From contig DFTB01000013.1 in the NCBI GenBank assembly GCA_002382975.1, forward strand, positions 1 through 64,000: 64,000 bases of DNA. Direction: 5' to 3'. Position numbers and translations under genes: made by a program. The notes beneath the pieces are model-generated. The model searched no databases, was not told where the DNA came from, and was given only the letters and a program-made list of their open reading frames with translations. This document shows positions 53,751-63,285 of the stretch, piece after piece; the stretch's first letter is position 1, and each line of letters begins with the position of its first letter. This stretch comes from Fibrobacter sp. UBA4223. GTDB taxonomy: Bacteria > Fibrobacterota > Fibrobacteria > Fibrobacterales > Fibrobacteraceae.

Positions 53751-56084
53751 CTACAGCCCCATGGTGCGTCCCTCGCGACTGTCCTTATAGGCAAGTTCCG
53801 ACTTGAGCGCATCGAGAACCGCCTCGGAGGTGAGTTCGCTCTCATCGTAGAAGCGGAGCGAGGCGTATGCAGCGTTGAAGTCGCCCGGAGTGAGCATGCG
53901 GAGGCTACGCACCGCCTCGGGCATTTCGACCTTCGGGAAAAATCCCTTCCACAGGGCCTCGATGCCTTCGGGCTTCAGGTAACCGAACTTCACCTTCAGC
54001 GCAAAGCGCCTGCGGGAGGCCGCATCGAGTTCCCCCTCGAAGTTCGTCGCCGCGATGAAGATACCCTTGAAGTTCTCCATCTGGGTGAGCATCTCGTTCA
54101 CCTGCGTCACCTCCCAGTTGCGGGCGGCACCGCTGCGGTCGCGAATCATGCTGTCCGCCTCGTCCAAGAAGAGAATCGCCTTCTTCTCTTCTGCTTCCTT
54201 GAACATCTTGCGGATAGCCTTCTCGGTATTGCCCACATAGCAGTCAAGCAGGTCGCTCGCCTTCTTGATGATGAGCTTGCGGTCGAGAGTGCGGGCGATG
54301 TGCTTCGCGAATTCCGTCTTGCCGGTACCGGGCGCCCCGTAAAGCAGCATGTTCAGGCTATCGGCGCGGTCGCCCTTCTGCATGTTCTTCCACTTCGCAT
54401 CGAACGCGCTCATCACCTTCAGGATTTTCGGCATGTCCGCGTCGGTGTTGATGGCATCGAGCAGGTAGCGCGGCGCTCGGCTTTCCTTGTCGCGGCTCGC
54501 GTATTCCATATCCAGGTTCAGCAGGTTCGCCTGCGCCTCCGCGATGGTGCGGATGCTCTCCAGCGGGTCCACCTTGCAGCCCGATTCCAGCAACTTCTTG
54601 GTGCCCGCAATCGCCTGCGTAATGCCGCCCGCCGTAATCTGGAACTCAGAGGCGAAACGCTTCACCTCGTCTTCCGAGATAATAGCGCCTGCGCCCTGTT
54701 CACTTACCACGGACTGCCACACCTGTTCGCGCTTTTCTGCATCGAGGCGTTCGAATCGTATGGAGTAGTCGAACCTGCGCAGCGTACTGTTCTCGATATA
54801 GCCAATGTTGTTCGAAATCCAGATGACCGGAATCTTGATCTGTTCCAGGAAGAAGTTCAGCGCCCCCTTCTCGCAGCAGTTGAGAATCACGTCGGATTCA
54901 TCCACCAGGAGAATCGCCTTCTTCTTCTGGTACTTGGTGGCGGCATACAATATACTCCCCATGCGGCTACGCACCACCGAGTTTTCCTTGCTGTCGCGGT
55001 GCACGCCCTCGGTGCTGATGTTGGTGAGCACCAGCGGGCGCTTGAGTTCCTTCGCAATCGCCTTCGCAAGTTCAGTCTTGCCGGTACCCTCGACCCCGTA
55101 GAAGAAAATGTTCAGACCCTCGCCCACCTTCGCATGCTTGATCATGTCGAAAGCCATTTCCACCTTCGGGTCCTTGCGGCAGAGTTTCTTGTAGGGCACG
55201 CAGCCGCCCTCGTAAACCCTGAAGTAGAGGCTGTCCAGGTCATTGCCCGAATGCCCGTCCAGGAACATCCCGATTCGCTTGGAAATATCGAGGTCCTCGT
55301 CCAGGATACCCATCTGCTTGAGGGTGCCCTTGTTCGAGACCAGGTTCTCGAAATCCACATCCGGGTAAAGCTGCGGGAAAACATCCGGGAGCGCCGCCCC
55401 GCGGAACCTGCGGGAACCAATCATGTCCAGGAGCGAACTGCACTGCTCCTTGTTGAAGAAAATCCACGAGAACAGCACGATTTCCATCTCGGCGTCGCTC
55501 AGGTTGAACGCGTTCTGCACAATGTTCAGGCGGCGGAAATACCCGTCATCCACGCCGCAATTCTCCTCGAGAACCTTCTCGAGCTCGCGGGCAACGCTCT
55601 CGTAAAACACCTTCTGCGAGGAGGTGTCGAAAATGCCCTCGCCGCACAGGTAGTTGCGCACGAAATCGGCAATCTCCTTGACGGAACACGACCTGTCGAT
55701 TACATCGTTAAAGCGCACCACCGCCATTTGGCGCCTCTGGTAAGCAACGCTCGTCTCCTCGCTGCTTTCGTCGCAGCGGAGCCTCTTTCCGGCGTAACTC
55801 CCGTTCACCTCCTTCACGAACCGCTTCTTGGCGGCGCCGGTGATGCAGTCCTCTTCGGCGTTGAGCTTCTCGAAGTGCTCCGAGAGGTCCTTCAGCACGC
55901 GGGAGGCGGCCTCCTTCGTGAAAATCGCGATGCAGTCGTCCGCATCCGGCATGCTCTTGGACGCTCGCATCATGCGAATCCAGTACTCGTAACTCTTGAG
56001 CGTCACGAAATCCAGTGTGATTCTCTTGTCGTAGCCGCTGGAGCGGAGCGAACCCAATACACCCTTAAAATAATTCTTCTTCAT
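53751..56084 (-). CDS. Tandem AAA+ ATPase
   Basis: A 777-residue protein with a unique N-terminal about 310 residues and two AAA+ modules. Module 1 has Walker A FYGVEGTGKTELAKAIA and Walker B ILLVDESD. Module 2 has LYGAPGTGKTEFAKHIA and ILFLDEADSM, followed by sensor/arginine candidates (SRRRFALKVKF). Module 2 is closest to the classic FtsH/Cdc48-like pattern. Module 1 has Ser between Glu and Asp. The N-terminal region (FVTLKSYEYWIRMMRASKS..) is unrecognised and probably recruits the substrate. It could be a chaperone-like remodeller. The island position suggests a stress or defence role, not proven. GAGG precedes the ATG. Confidence 0.78.
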   Translation of the reverse strand: MKKNYFKGVLGSLRSSGYDKRITLDFVTLKSYEYWIRMMRASKSMPDADDCIAIFTKEAASRVLKDLSEHFEKLNAEEDCITGAAKKRFVKEVNGSYAGKRLRCDESSEETSVAYQRRQMAVVRFNDVIDRSCSVKEIADFVRNYLCGEGIFDTSSQKVFYESVARELEKVLEENCGVDDGYFRRLNIVQNAFNLSDAEMEIVLFSWIFFNKEQCSSLLDMIGSRRFRGAALPDVFPQLYPDVDFENLVSNKGTLKQMGILDEDLDISKRIGMFLDGHSGNDLDSLYFRVYEGGCVPYKKLCRKDPKVEMAFDMIKHAKVGEGLNIFFYGVEGTGKTELAKAIAKELKRPLVLTNISTEGVHRDSKENSVVRSRMGSILYAATKYQKKKAILLVDESDVILNCCEKGALNFFLEQIKIPVIWISNNIGYIENSTLRRFDYSIRFERLDAEKREQVWQSVVSEQGAGAIISEDEVKRFASEFQITAGGITQAIAGTKKLLESGCKVDPLESIRTIAEAQANLLNLDMEYASRDKESRAPRYLLDAINTDADMPKILKVMSAFDAKWKNMQKGDRADSLNMLLYGAPGTGKTEFAKHIARTLDRKLIIKKASDLLDCYVGNTEKAIRKMFKEAEEKKAILFLDEADSMIRDRSGAARNWEVTQVNEMLTQMENFKGIFIAATNFEGELDAASRRRFALKVKFGYLKPEGIEALWKGFFPKVEMPEAVRSLRMLTPGDFNAAYASLRFYDESELTSEAVLDALKSELAYKDSREGRTMGL

Positions 56085-56171
56085 ACAATCCTCACCTATA
56101 TATCGTCGCGAAAAACAAAAACGTAAAGTCCCCCGCGACTTTTTTTAACACTTTTAATATAGATTGAGAAC

Positions 56172-56252
56172 GCGACAATTATTGACGTATAATATCATCC
56201 GCCCCCTCAAAAAAAATTTTACTCCAGAGCGACAAACGACAATATTTGTCGC
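56172..56252. promoter_or_regulatory. GCGACAAA inverted repeat between divergent genes
   Basis: GCGACAAA (56229-56236) and TTTGTCGC (56245-56252) are an 8-bp inverted repeat with an 8-base spacer. A half-site GCGACAATT lies at 56172-56180, and a TTTGTCGC is also found at 58010-58017. The position between the AAA gene (minus) and the 194-residue gene (plus) fits an operator for both. The regulator is not known; the WYL protein is one candidate. Confidence 0.5.
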
Positions 56253-56291
56253 ATATAAAAGATATTTTTAGAAATCCAACAGGAATCGAAT

Positions 56292-56876
56292 ATGAAAAAG
56301 ACAGAAATTACATTCGTTAGGGATATGGAGAGTCCGAAAATCAGCAACATGTTACAGTCCGATATAACTTTCGTGAACTTTGAAAAGCGTCGCTATATCA
56401 GTGAAGCCCCGATAAACGTTCAGGAACTTGATTTTCTGCACAAGGCCGGTTACAGAGCCATTGATACGGCGCTGGCGGATACCATTATGCGGCTTAACAG
56501 TATGCAAGGCTGCAGGACTCGCTATTGCTGTTCTGGACACCCCGGCAGATTTGGTGAAGGGTATATCGTATTTGAGGAAATCCCAGAGACGCTAACGGAA
56601 CAAATCGGCAAACTCACATACTGGAAACATGATGCAAGTTGGGGAAATGGGTCAAGTCCCGACGCCGCCCATCCACCTTTAATCCGCTGGGAAATGAACG
56701 GCATCGCGTGCACTTGCGCAACCACTTGGCTTAAAGCGCTACTTGAACTCGCCGAAATGGAATGTTTGCCCCAACGCAATTCGTTTGACGAATATCGAAT
56801 CAAAAGTACGTATAAAGGGCGCTCTCCGCACAAGCAAGAAATCAGGAACGTATATCCTGTAACGACGAGAGAATGA
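56292..56876 (+). CDS. Hypothetical protein with CCSGHP motif
   Basis: A 194-residue protein. The visible core is GCRTRYCCSGHPGRFGEGYI, with a conserved-looking Cys-Cys-Ser-Gly-His turn, preceded by IDTALADTIMRLNSMQ. The turn CSGH followed by a beta strand (YIVFEEIP) resembles hypothetical phage and island proteins with the same CxGH...Y(I/V)xF arrangement. It also faintly recalls the SCSGR loop of TYW3-like proteins. No assignment is safe. It is cytoplasmic, divergent from the AAA gene, with the GCGACAAA repeat between them. AGGA precedes the ATG. Confidence 0.6.
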   Translation: MKKTEITFVRDMESPKISNMLQSDITFVNFEKRRYISEAPINVQELDFLHKAGYRAIDTALADTIMRLNSMQGCRTRYCCSGHPGRFGEGYIVFEEIPETLTEQIGKLTYWKHDASWGNGSSPDAAHPPLIRWEMNGIACTCATTWLKALLELAEMECLPQRNSFDEYRIKSTYKGRSPHKQEIRNVYPVTTRE

Positions 56877-56937
56877 AATTAGCTGGATTACGACAGACTA
56901 TAACTTGCTTTTAAAATGTTGTAAAATAGTCTATAAA

Positions 56938-57876
56938 TTATGCTTCAAGCTGGCTGCGAAGCACGACGACGTCTTCTAGGGAAAGATCCGTAGCCGCGGC
57001 AATTTCCTCATTGGAAAGTTTGCCGAGTACTATCATTTTCTTCGCAATCTCGCGATTTCTACCAGAAATACGTTCTTCAATCTTCGCGTTGACGTCATCC
57101 GCGAATTCCTTGAAGAAGCCGTCCCTCAGGGCGTTATGGTCCCATACCTTGTGGTACATATTCCGATATGCCTCGAATTCTTTCTTGTTGAAGTTAGATA
57201 CTTTTGCGCTTTCTGTCAAGTCCTTGAACTTTCCATCGTCCAGTTCTTCGGGGAGTTCCTTGAGCCGGTTCAGGTAGCGGAAGAAGAACAGCCACTTGCT
57301 CAAATCGCTGGAAGTCTTTTCGATGAAAAAGGGAACCTTCGAAAGTTCAATAGCAGTAAAGTTATAGGTATCCACAAGCTGTTCTCCGCTTTCCATGTCG
57401 ATTACCGTTGCACGATGGACAGCGCGTTCATCGGGAAAAACAGAGAAACGCGTCAGGGCGATTACGTAGGTTGGCTGGACATCAAAACTCCAATCGTCCC
57501 CGGGCTCGGCCTGATTCGCCACCATCTCGCTAGCGTAAAACGCTAGGCGTTTCACGAAATTCTTCATCTCGCGAATCTGCACCTCTATCTCGATGAGGTT
57601 CCCCAAATCATCCTTGCAATGCAAGTCGAAAATTGCCGTGCGCGACGCCTTGCTGCCGCTCAGGTTCTTCGCCACGCTGCGGGTCCACACATTTTTGATG
57701 GGCCGTTTGAGTTGTGGCTCCAGCAGGTCGTTCAACAGATTGATGAGGTTGTTGCGGCTGGCAGGCTTGTCCGGGTCGAAGGCCTTCTTGAAGGCCAAAT
57801 CCACCAGCAAATTTGCATACGGGCTCGTTTCGCCCGGCTTCACGATACAGTCCTTGAAGGACTTGCGTACTTTCAT
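56938..57876 (-). CDS. Rpn/PD-(D/E)XK nuclease family putative transposase
   Basis: A 312-residue member of the recombination-promoting nuclease (Rpn/PDDEXK_2) family: ANLLVDLAFKKAFDPDKPASR, NLLNDLL, FDLHCKDDLGNLIEIEVQI (Asp and ExQ core), KRLAFYASEM, then the helical C-terminus with ISGRNREIAKKMIVLGKLS. Such proteins are usually called transposases, though the E. coli Rpn proteins act as DNA endonucleases that promote RecA-independent recombination. No terminal inverted repeats bound the gene, so it is not an evident IS. A diverged copy of the GCCT..AGGC hairpin lies 13 bp before the start. Confidence 0.87.
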   Translation of the reverse strand: MKVRKSFKDCIVKPGETSPYANLLVDLAFKKAFDPDKPASRNNLINLLNDLLEPQLKRPIKNVWTRSVAKNLSGSKASRTAIFDLHCKDDLGNLIEIEVQIREMKNFVKRLAFYASEMVANQAEPGDDWSFDVQPTYVIALTRFSVFPDERAVHRATVIDMESGEQLVDTYNFTAIELSKVPFFIEKTSSDLSKWLFFFRYLNRLKELPEELDDGKFKDLTESAKVSNFNKKEFEAYRNMYHKVWDHNALRDGFFKEFADDVNAKIEERISGRNREIAKKMIVLGKLSNEEIAAATDLSLEDVVVLRSQLEA

Positions 57877-57888
57877 CCTCTACTCCTT

Positions 57889-57911
57889 CCGCCTACATGC
57901 AAGAAAAGGCG
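57889..57911. repeat. Diverged CCGCCTACATGC hairpin before the Rpn start
   Basis: CCGCCTACATGCAAGAAAAG GCG: the same family as 4721-4747 and 5661-5687, again just upstream of a minus-strand start codon. The 430-bp gap 57877-58307 otherwise holds a TTTGTCGC box and RNA element copy 3. Confidence 0.65.
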
Positions 57912-58078
57912 AATATCTCAAAAACTACTGCACAAATACACACTAATTTCAAACTATCGTCAAGAGAAAAACGCGAAATTTTTCAAAAAATTGCGGATGC
58001 GGATATATTTGTCGCAAATTTATGCTATTTTAAGATTGACATAGCCCCGTACCGAATGGTGCGGAGCGACCGGAATTT

Positions 58079-58245
58079 TTGAGATTCGTCTCTTATTCTC
58101 ATTGCAGAAACTACCACTTTCTATGTATCCGAGAGTAAGACGAACGCTCACGCCCACATTGGGCGTGGGTCGTTTTGTGCTTATTGGATACAAGGGTGTG
58201 GTAGCCCGCTGCAATGATAAGTGCCTACGACTCCACGCCTTTTTG
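58079..58245 (+). ncRNA. Structured RNA element, copy 3 (upstream of fused RM gene)
   Basis: Plus strand. The 5' hairpin GAGA-UUCG-UCUC (58081-58092) is followed by stems CATTGCAG/CTGCAATG (58100-58107 with 58209-58216), CTACCAC/GTGGTAG (58111-58117 with 58198-58204) and TGTATCC/GGATACA (58124-58130 with 58186-58192), and the apical CACGCCC/GGGCGTG (58149-58155 with 58161-58167). The stem bases differ from copy 1 yet pair fully. Joining sequences match. Copies 1 and 3 also share CGACCGGAA just 5' of the hairpin. The CCACGCC plus five U at the 3' end can pair with GGCGTGG (58162-58168). It ends 63 nt before the start codon. Confidence 0.75.
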
Positions 58246-58307
58246 TTTATCGAACAGGATGGGGTTATCACGGAGTAAGGGCGAATACAACCCAAATAGG
58301 CAGCCCG

Positions 58308-61300
58308 ATGATTACAAAAGACAATCTCCGCGAAGTACTAAAGTGCTTAGGCTATAAAGAAACCAAAAACGTATTTAAAAGAAAATTTAGACAAGGAGCA
58401 AGTATTGAAGTAAATTTCAATACTCAAAAAATCACTTATGCTCCAATAGATTCATCTTTTACAGAAGGCTTGTTCCCTACCAAAGAAAAGCCAGCCAAGG
58501 GCTTTATAATTCATAGAAATACAACTCTTGATTTTAGTCATAATGAAAATTATGTATGTCTTATTAGTGTTCATTTTTTACTTGAAAAGGGGTACATGCC
58601 TGAACACATTATTTTTGAGCCCGCATTTAAAGTAGGACACAACAATAAACCTTCATACGGAGACATTTTAGTTTTTGACAAAGAATACAACCCTCTAGCA
58701 TTAATAGAAAATAAAACTTACGGCAACGAGTTTAGTAAAGAATGGAATTTAATGCAGAAAAATGGAGGCCAACTATTTAGTTATTTAGGCCCCCTTGTCA
58801 ATCAATTAGGCGCTTGCGAAAATCTAGTTTTGTTCACCTCCGATTTAGACGAAACGAATATAATATACAAGAGCCATATAATTACGTTAAGAGATAATGA
58901 AAAAAGAATCAAAGAGTTAAGTACAGCCAAAACTTTTGAGCAGGCACAAGGCAAATATTATGAGGTTTGGAGTGATACATACGGAAAGTCCTTTGAAACG
59001 AAAGGACTGTTCGAATCTGATATTGCGCCTTACTCTATCGGGAAGTTAAAATACACAACAAAAGACTTAAAGGCTTTATCTCACGCTGAAATAAAACCTA
59101 TTTTCCATGAATTTGCTACCATTCTTCGCAATCACGCAATTACGGATTTCGAACATTCATTTTATATCCTTATAGACTTATTTTTATGTAAAATTACAGA
59201 CGAAAGAAATAATCCCAATGATTTACAGTTTTATTATAAGGGAATAACGCGAGACACTCCTAAGGAATACTGCAATCGTTTGTTGAAACTATACCAGTTA
59301 GGGAAAAAGCAATTATTTGACATTGATGTTGTAAATAAAGAAGAAAGTGATATTGTACAGGTGTTTTATGATACAGATCGTTCCGTAACTAATGGACTTT
59401 TTGATGGCATAAAAAAGTTATTTGAAGAAATTAAATTTTACAATATCAAAAAATTTAATTTTATAGATGTGGAAAATAAAGAAGAATTTGAAATGAATTT
59501 TCAAATTCTTATAAAGATTGCAGCGCTTATCCAAGACATTAATTTAAGTTGCAGTGAGACGAATCATTTCTTTGGAGACCTATTTGAAGGACTTTTGTCA
59601 AAAAATGTCCATCAAACAGAGGGGCAATACTTCACGCCATTACCCATAGCAAATTTTATAATTAATTCACTCCCTAATTTTTCAAAATCAGATGAAATAA
59701 AAATATTAGATTACGCTTGCGGAGCAGGGCATTTTCTGACTGAATTTGTAAAATACTATCCCAATGCCAAGTTGTATGGAGTCGAAAAAAGTCAAACTCT
59801 TAGCCAAGTTGCCAAAATAGCAACTATCATAAATGGCGGTAAAGACGCAAACATTATATACAAAGACGCATTAAGTGTTATTGATACTAAAATTGCACGT
59901 TATCAAGGATTTGACAAAGAAAGTTTTGATTGCATAATCGCAAATCCCCCTTACAGTGTAGACGGCTTCCTTGACACCATAAATAACAACGATAGGGAAC
60001 AGTTTGAGCTGACAAAATATGTGGATTCTAAGACTTATCAAGCTCAAGATTCCATTGAATGTTTCTTTATAGAAAGAGCTGATCATTTTTTAAAACAATA
60101 TGGTTTGTTAGGCATAGTTTTGCCGGTATCGGTTCTCACCAATGGTAGCATCTATCTAAAAACAAGGAACATTCTTTTCAACAACTTCAATATTTTGGGT
60201 ATAGTAAGTCTAAACAAAAGGACTTTTGGCTCAACAGGAACAAATACAATCATTCTTTTCGCCCAAAAAGTGAAGAAAAATGCAACAGGCCTAGTTAATA
60301 CATTCATAGCAAAAAAAGACATCACTCAGTATTTGAGTCATAAGGCAATAATTGAATATATAAGCAAACAAGGCTATACTAAAGACGATTATTTTAAATT
60401 CATGCAAGATGGAATTGTAAGTTCTTCTTTGGAGACGAATGAAATTTTTCAAGATTATAGAGAGACTTTTGAATCATCCAAAGAGTATGAAAAAACATTG
60501 TCAAATGTTTCAAGTCCTTCCAAATATAAAGAAGAAAAATTTATCAAATATGCTCAGGAAAAAGAAATAGATAAATTAACAACATTCATCCAAGTCTACA
60601 ATAATAAAGTCATCTTATTGCAATCGCCATCTGATAAAGTTAACAACAAAAGTAATAAAGACGAAGTTGTTCAATTTCTTGGCTATGATTGGAGTAACAA
60701 ACGCGGAAGCGAAGGAATAAAATATATAACGGATATCCCTGCGGGAGATGAGGATGACGAGGATGCGGAATTCTTAGAAACAATAAATTCTATAAAGAAT
60801 ATAAAAACTCCACTTTATAATCCCAATAATTCTTATGACTATTCAAAATTTTCTTACGCAATCAGAAAGCATATAACAAAGATTTGCCAGAAATTCTCGT
60901 TTAAGAAAAATACTGAAAATTTGGATCAAGATTTTAACAATGATTTGTCAGAATTATTAAGTTATGAAGATCTAAGTAATTTAATAGACTTTAATTTAGC
61001 AACATTTGATAAAAGAATACGAACGAAACCAGTGGCGCAAACTGACTTGAAGAGCAAATACTCCATTGTAAAACTTGGGAAAATTGCGCAATCATGGTTT
61101 AAGGGACAAGCACTTCAAAAAGACGATCTTAAAGAAAACGGAAAACACCCGTGCATTCATTATGGAGAGTTATACACATACAAAGCCATCATAGAATCAA
61201 TTAAATCTAAAACAGATGTCACTCCAAAGAAGAAATCAGAAAAAGGCGACATTCTCTTCCCAGCTTCAGATGTCACAACAGATGGTCTTGCACGATGTTC

Positions 61301-61640
61301 CACAATATCAATAAATGATGTTTTGTTAGGATCGGATATAATTGTTTTAAGGCCTAAAAAAATTTATGAAAATGTCAAAATAAATAGCGAATTCTTAAGT
61401 TTTGTAATTAATCAACAACGTGAGCAATTACTTGCAGTTACAACCGGTTCAAATGTCAAACATTTATCTTCAAGTTCACTAAAGAACATAAAAATTCCAT
61501 TACCGCCCAATGATATTCAAGAAAAAGTTGTAAAGGAATGCAAAAAAATTCTAAATGAATTTAATACTACACGAATGGATATTGAAATTTACAGAAATAA
61601 AATTACCAATATATTCAAGAAAAATAAAGTTGTAGATTAA
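58308..61640 (+). CDS. Fused nuclease-methylase-specificity RM enzyme (type I/IIG-like)
   Basis: A 1110-residue AT-rich gene from the ATG at 58308 (AGG upstream). An earlier in-frame start at 58221 would run through the RNA element. The N-terminal PD-(D/E)XK nuclease has PSYGDILVFDK (Asp) and ALIENKTYG (ExK). The HsdM-like methylase has ILDYACGAGHFLTEF (motif I) and IIANPPYSVDG (NPPY). The C-terminal TRD is of the HsdS kind (SIVKLGKIAQSWFKGQALQK, then ILFPASDVTTDGLARC, INQQREQLLAVTTGSN, IPLPPNDIQEKVV). All three functions in one chain make it a type IIG/BcgI-like enzyme. No separate partner lies nearby. Base composition differs from the neighbours, so recent transfer is likely. Confidence 0.88.
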   Translation: MITKDNLREVLKCLGYKETKNVFKRKFRQGASIEVNFNTQKITYAPIDSSFTEGLFPTKEKPAKGFIIHRNTTLDFSHNENYVCLISVHFLLEKGYMPEHIIFEPAFKVGHNNKPSYGDILVFDKEYNPLALIENKTYGNEFSKEWNLMQKNGGQLFSYLGPLVNQLGACENLVLFTSDLDETNIIYKSHIITLRDNEKRIKELSTAKTFEQAQGKYYEVWSDTYGKSFETKGLFESDIAPYSIGKLKYTTKDLKALSHAEIKPIFHEFATILRNHAITDFEHSFYILIDLFLCKITDERNNPNDLQFYYKGITRDTPKEYCNRLLKLYQLGKKQLFDIDVVNKEESDIVQVFYDTDRSVTNGLFDGIKKLFEEIKFYNIKKFNFIDVENKEEFEMNFQILIKIAALIQDINLSCSETNHFFGDLFEGLLSKNVHQTEGQYFTPLPIANFIINSLPNFSKSDEIKILDYACGAGHFLTEFVKYYPNAKLYGVEKSQTLSQVAKIATIINGGKDANIIYKDALSVIDTKIARYQGFDKESFDCIIANPPYSVDGFLDTINNNDREQFELTKYVDSKTYQAQDSIECFFIERADHFLKQYGLLGIVLPVSVLTNGSIYLKTRNILFNNFNILGIVSLNKRTFGSTGTNTIILFAQKVKKNATGLVNTFIAKKDITQYLSHKAIIEYISKQGYTKDDYFKFMQDGIVSSSLETNEIFQDYRETFESSKEYEKTLSNVSSPSKYKEEKFIKYAQEKEIDKLTTFIQVYNNKVILLQSPSDKVNNKSNKDEVVQFLGYDWSNKRGSEGIKYITDIPAGDEDDEDAEFLETINSIKNIKTPLYNPNNSYDYSKFSYAIRKHITKICQKFSFKKNTENLDQDFNNDLSELLSYEDLSNLIDFNLATFDKRIRTKPVAQTDLKSKYSIVKLGKIAQSWFKGQALQKDDLKENGKHPCIHYGELYTYKAIIESIKSKTDVTPKKKSEKGDILFPASDVTTDGLARCSTISINDVLLGSDIIVLRPKKIYENVKINSEFLSFVINQQREQLLAVTTGSNVKHLSSSSLKNIKIPLPPNDIQEKVVKECKKILNEFNTTRMDIEIYRNKITNIFKKNKVVD

Positions 61641-61748
61641 ACAACATCTTTATCACTCCCTTTATTAGATGAGCCTGGGGCTTTGCTCCGGAACAAGTCC
61701 GGGGCAGACTCTAGGCAGCACCTGAGCCCCCGCTCTGCTTCGACAAGC

Positions 61749-63068
61749 TCAGCACGGCGGAAGGGGTAGCGAAATATCTAGCAGTCCATCCAGTCTATCT
61801 GCCATAAAGAGCGGGATGTTTAGGATCTTTCCGTCGCGGGAGAGGTTGCGCATCGAGAATCGCACCATCAGGGGTGCGTCGTACTGTTTGTCGTAATACT
61901 TGATGCTGGTTGCTTTGATGTTTGTGCCCGCCTTGGCTTCAATGGGGATAATCGTGTTTTCTTTTTGGATAATGAAATCGACTTCGTGGAAGTTGTCGCT
62001 CCAGTAACGCGGTGCGACATCAAACATCCCCGACAAATTCTGCAATACAAAATTTTCGGTGAGAGCACCCTTGAATTCCGTAAACAGGCGGTTCTGTTCG
62101 GCAAATGCCGAAGTCGCAAGCCCCGCTTTTTTTCGCAATAGTCCGACGTCGCTCATGTATATTTTGAAAGATGTCAAGTCATCGTAGGCGGATATTGGGA
62201 GGCCCGGTTTCGTGGAACGGAAAACTTTCTTCACGAGATTCGCGTTGTTGAGCCAATTCAGGGCGTTCTCGTATTCCCTGGCGCGCGCACCGGGCTTTAC
62301 GGCCGAATACAGGAACTTCTTGTTTTCGCGGGAAAGTTGCGACGGTAGCGAATCCCAAATGTATTGAATTTTCGGCACGTCGGTTTTGTCCGCATGCTTT
62401 GCAAAATCCGCTTCGTAAGCTGTTAGAATATCAGAAAGAACCTTGTCGACGGCGGCGACGTCTTGATCTTCGACCCAGTTAAGTACAGATTCCGGCATGC
62501 CGCCTGTCACAAAGTACGTTTTCAATTTTTCTTCTAGCGGTCCCATGAATGCCTGCGGAATATTCTCCGGTGTTTCGATGGTGTCAAGGTATTCAACAAG
62601 GTTCTTGTCTCCACTCGCAAGCAAGAACTCGGTGAATGTCATGGGATGCATATCCAAAAATTCAACCTTGCCCACGGGGAATCCGGATGCAAGCTTCAAT
62701 CCTAAAAGAGAGCCGGCGCCGACAACGCTATATCGCGGAGCGTCTTCGCAAAAATACTTCAATGAGTTTAAAGCGCTTTCGCAAGTCTGGATTTCGTCAA
62801 AGATGATCAGCGTGTTCTCGGTTATCTTTTTTCCGCTCGCCATTGCGAGGTTCGCAAGGATGCGCTTTACGTCTTTGGTCTGCTCGAAAAACTGCCTGTA
62901 TTCGATTTGCTTGTCAAAATCGATGTGGAGAAAACCGTCTGGGAAAGATTTGCCAAATTCCTTCAACACCCAGGTCTTGCCCACTTGACGGGCGCCGCGC
63001 ACAAGCAGGGGCTTGCGCCTTTTGGAAGTTTTCCACTTATTCAGTTTTTCAAGGATGATGCGTTTCAT
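61749..63068 (-). CDS. ATP-binding protein with DUF4143 C-terminal domain
   Basis: A 439-residue AAA+ protein of the common AAA_14/DUF4143 type: Walker A RGARQVGKTWVLKEF (about 24-38), Walker B NTLIIFDEIQTCESAL, sensor region SVVGAGSLLGLKLA, FLDMHPMTFTEFLL, then the DUF4143 half with LTENFVLQNLS and a PD-(D/E)XK-like EVDFIIQ..IPIEAKAG. Such genes are frequent in accessory regions, and their function is not settled. 61641-61748 between it and the RM gene holds only repeats and convergent ends. Confidence 0.85.
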   Translation of the reverse strand: MKRIILEKLNKWKTSKRRKPLLVRGARQVGKTWVLKEFGKSFPDGFLHIDFDKQIEYRQFFEQTKDVKRILANLAMASGKKITENTLIIFDEIQTCESALNSLKYFCEDAPRYSVVGAGSLLGLKLASGFPVGKVEFLDMHPMTFTEFLLASGDKNLVEYLDTIETPENIPQAFMGPLEEKLKTYFVTGGMPESVLNWVEDQDVAAVDKVLSDILTAYEADFAKHADKTDVPKIQYIWDSLPSQLSRENKKFLYSAVKPGARAREYENALNWLNNANLVKKVFRSTKPGLPISAYDDLTSFKIYMSDVGLLRKKAGLATSAFAEQNRLFTEFKGALTENFVLQNLSGMFDVAPRYWSDNFHEVDFIIQKENTIIPIEAKAGTNIKATSIKYYDKQYDAPLMVRFSMRNLSRDGKILNIPLFMADRLDGLLDISLPLPPC

Positions 63069-63203
63069 GCCTTAAATATAGGATGTTTTTACTCGAAAAT
63101 CACATAAAATTATAAAAAAGTGTGATTTTTCCCACGAAAAAACATTAAAAAATGTGATTTTCGACGTGAACGCACTTTTCCTACCGAATTATTGGCCCTT
63201 GGC

Positions 63204-63229
63204 TGCACTTTTTCCACCGAAAAAGTGCA
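63204..63229. terminator. Perfect hairpin TGCACTTTTT..AAAAAGTGCA
   Basis: Arms TGCACTTTTT (63204-63213) and AAAAAGTGCA (63220-63229), loop CCACCG, in the gap 63069-63285. A second, smaller repetition of TGTGATTTTTC(C/G) occurs at 63120-63165. The 217-bp gap holds no gene. The hairpin may terminate the gene to the right or come from a mobile sequence. Confidence 0.5.
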
Positions 63230-63285
63230 AAACTACCGATTTTAGGGTGTAAAAAGGGGCATTTTTTCGCCTTTTTCATCAAGCC

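Noticed and set aside
56938..57876. Insertion sequence built on the Rpn-type gene
   Set aside because: No terminal inverted repeats or target duplications could be seen around the gene, so only the nuclease gene itself is reported.
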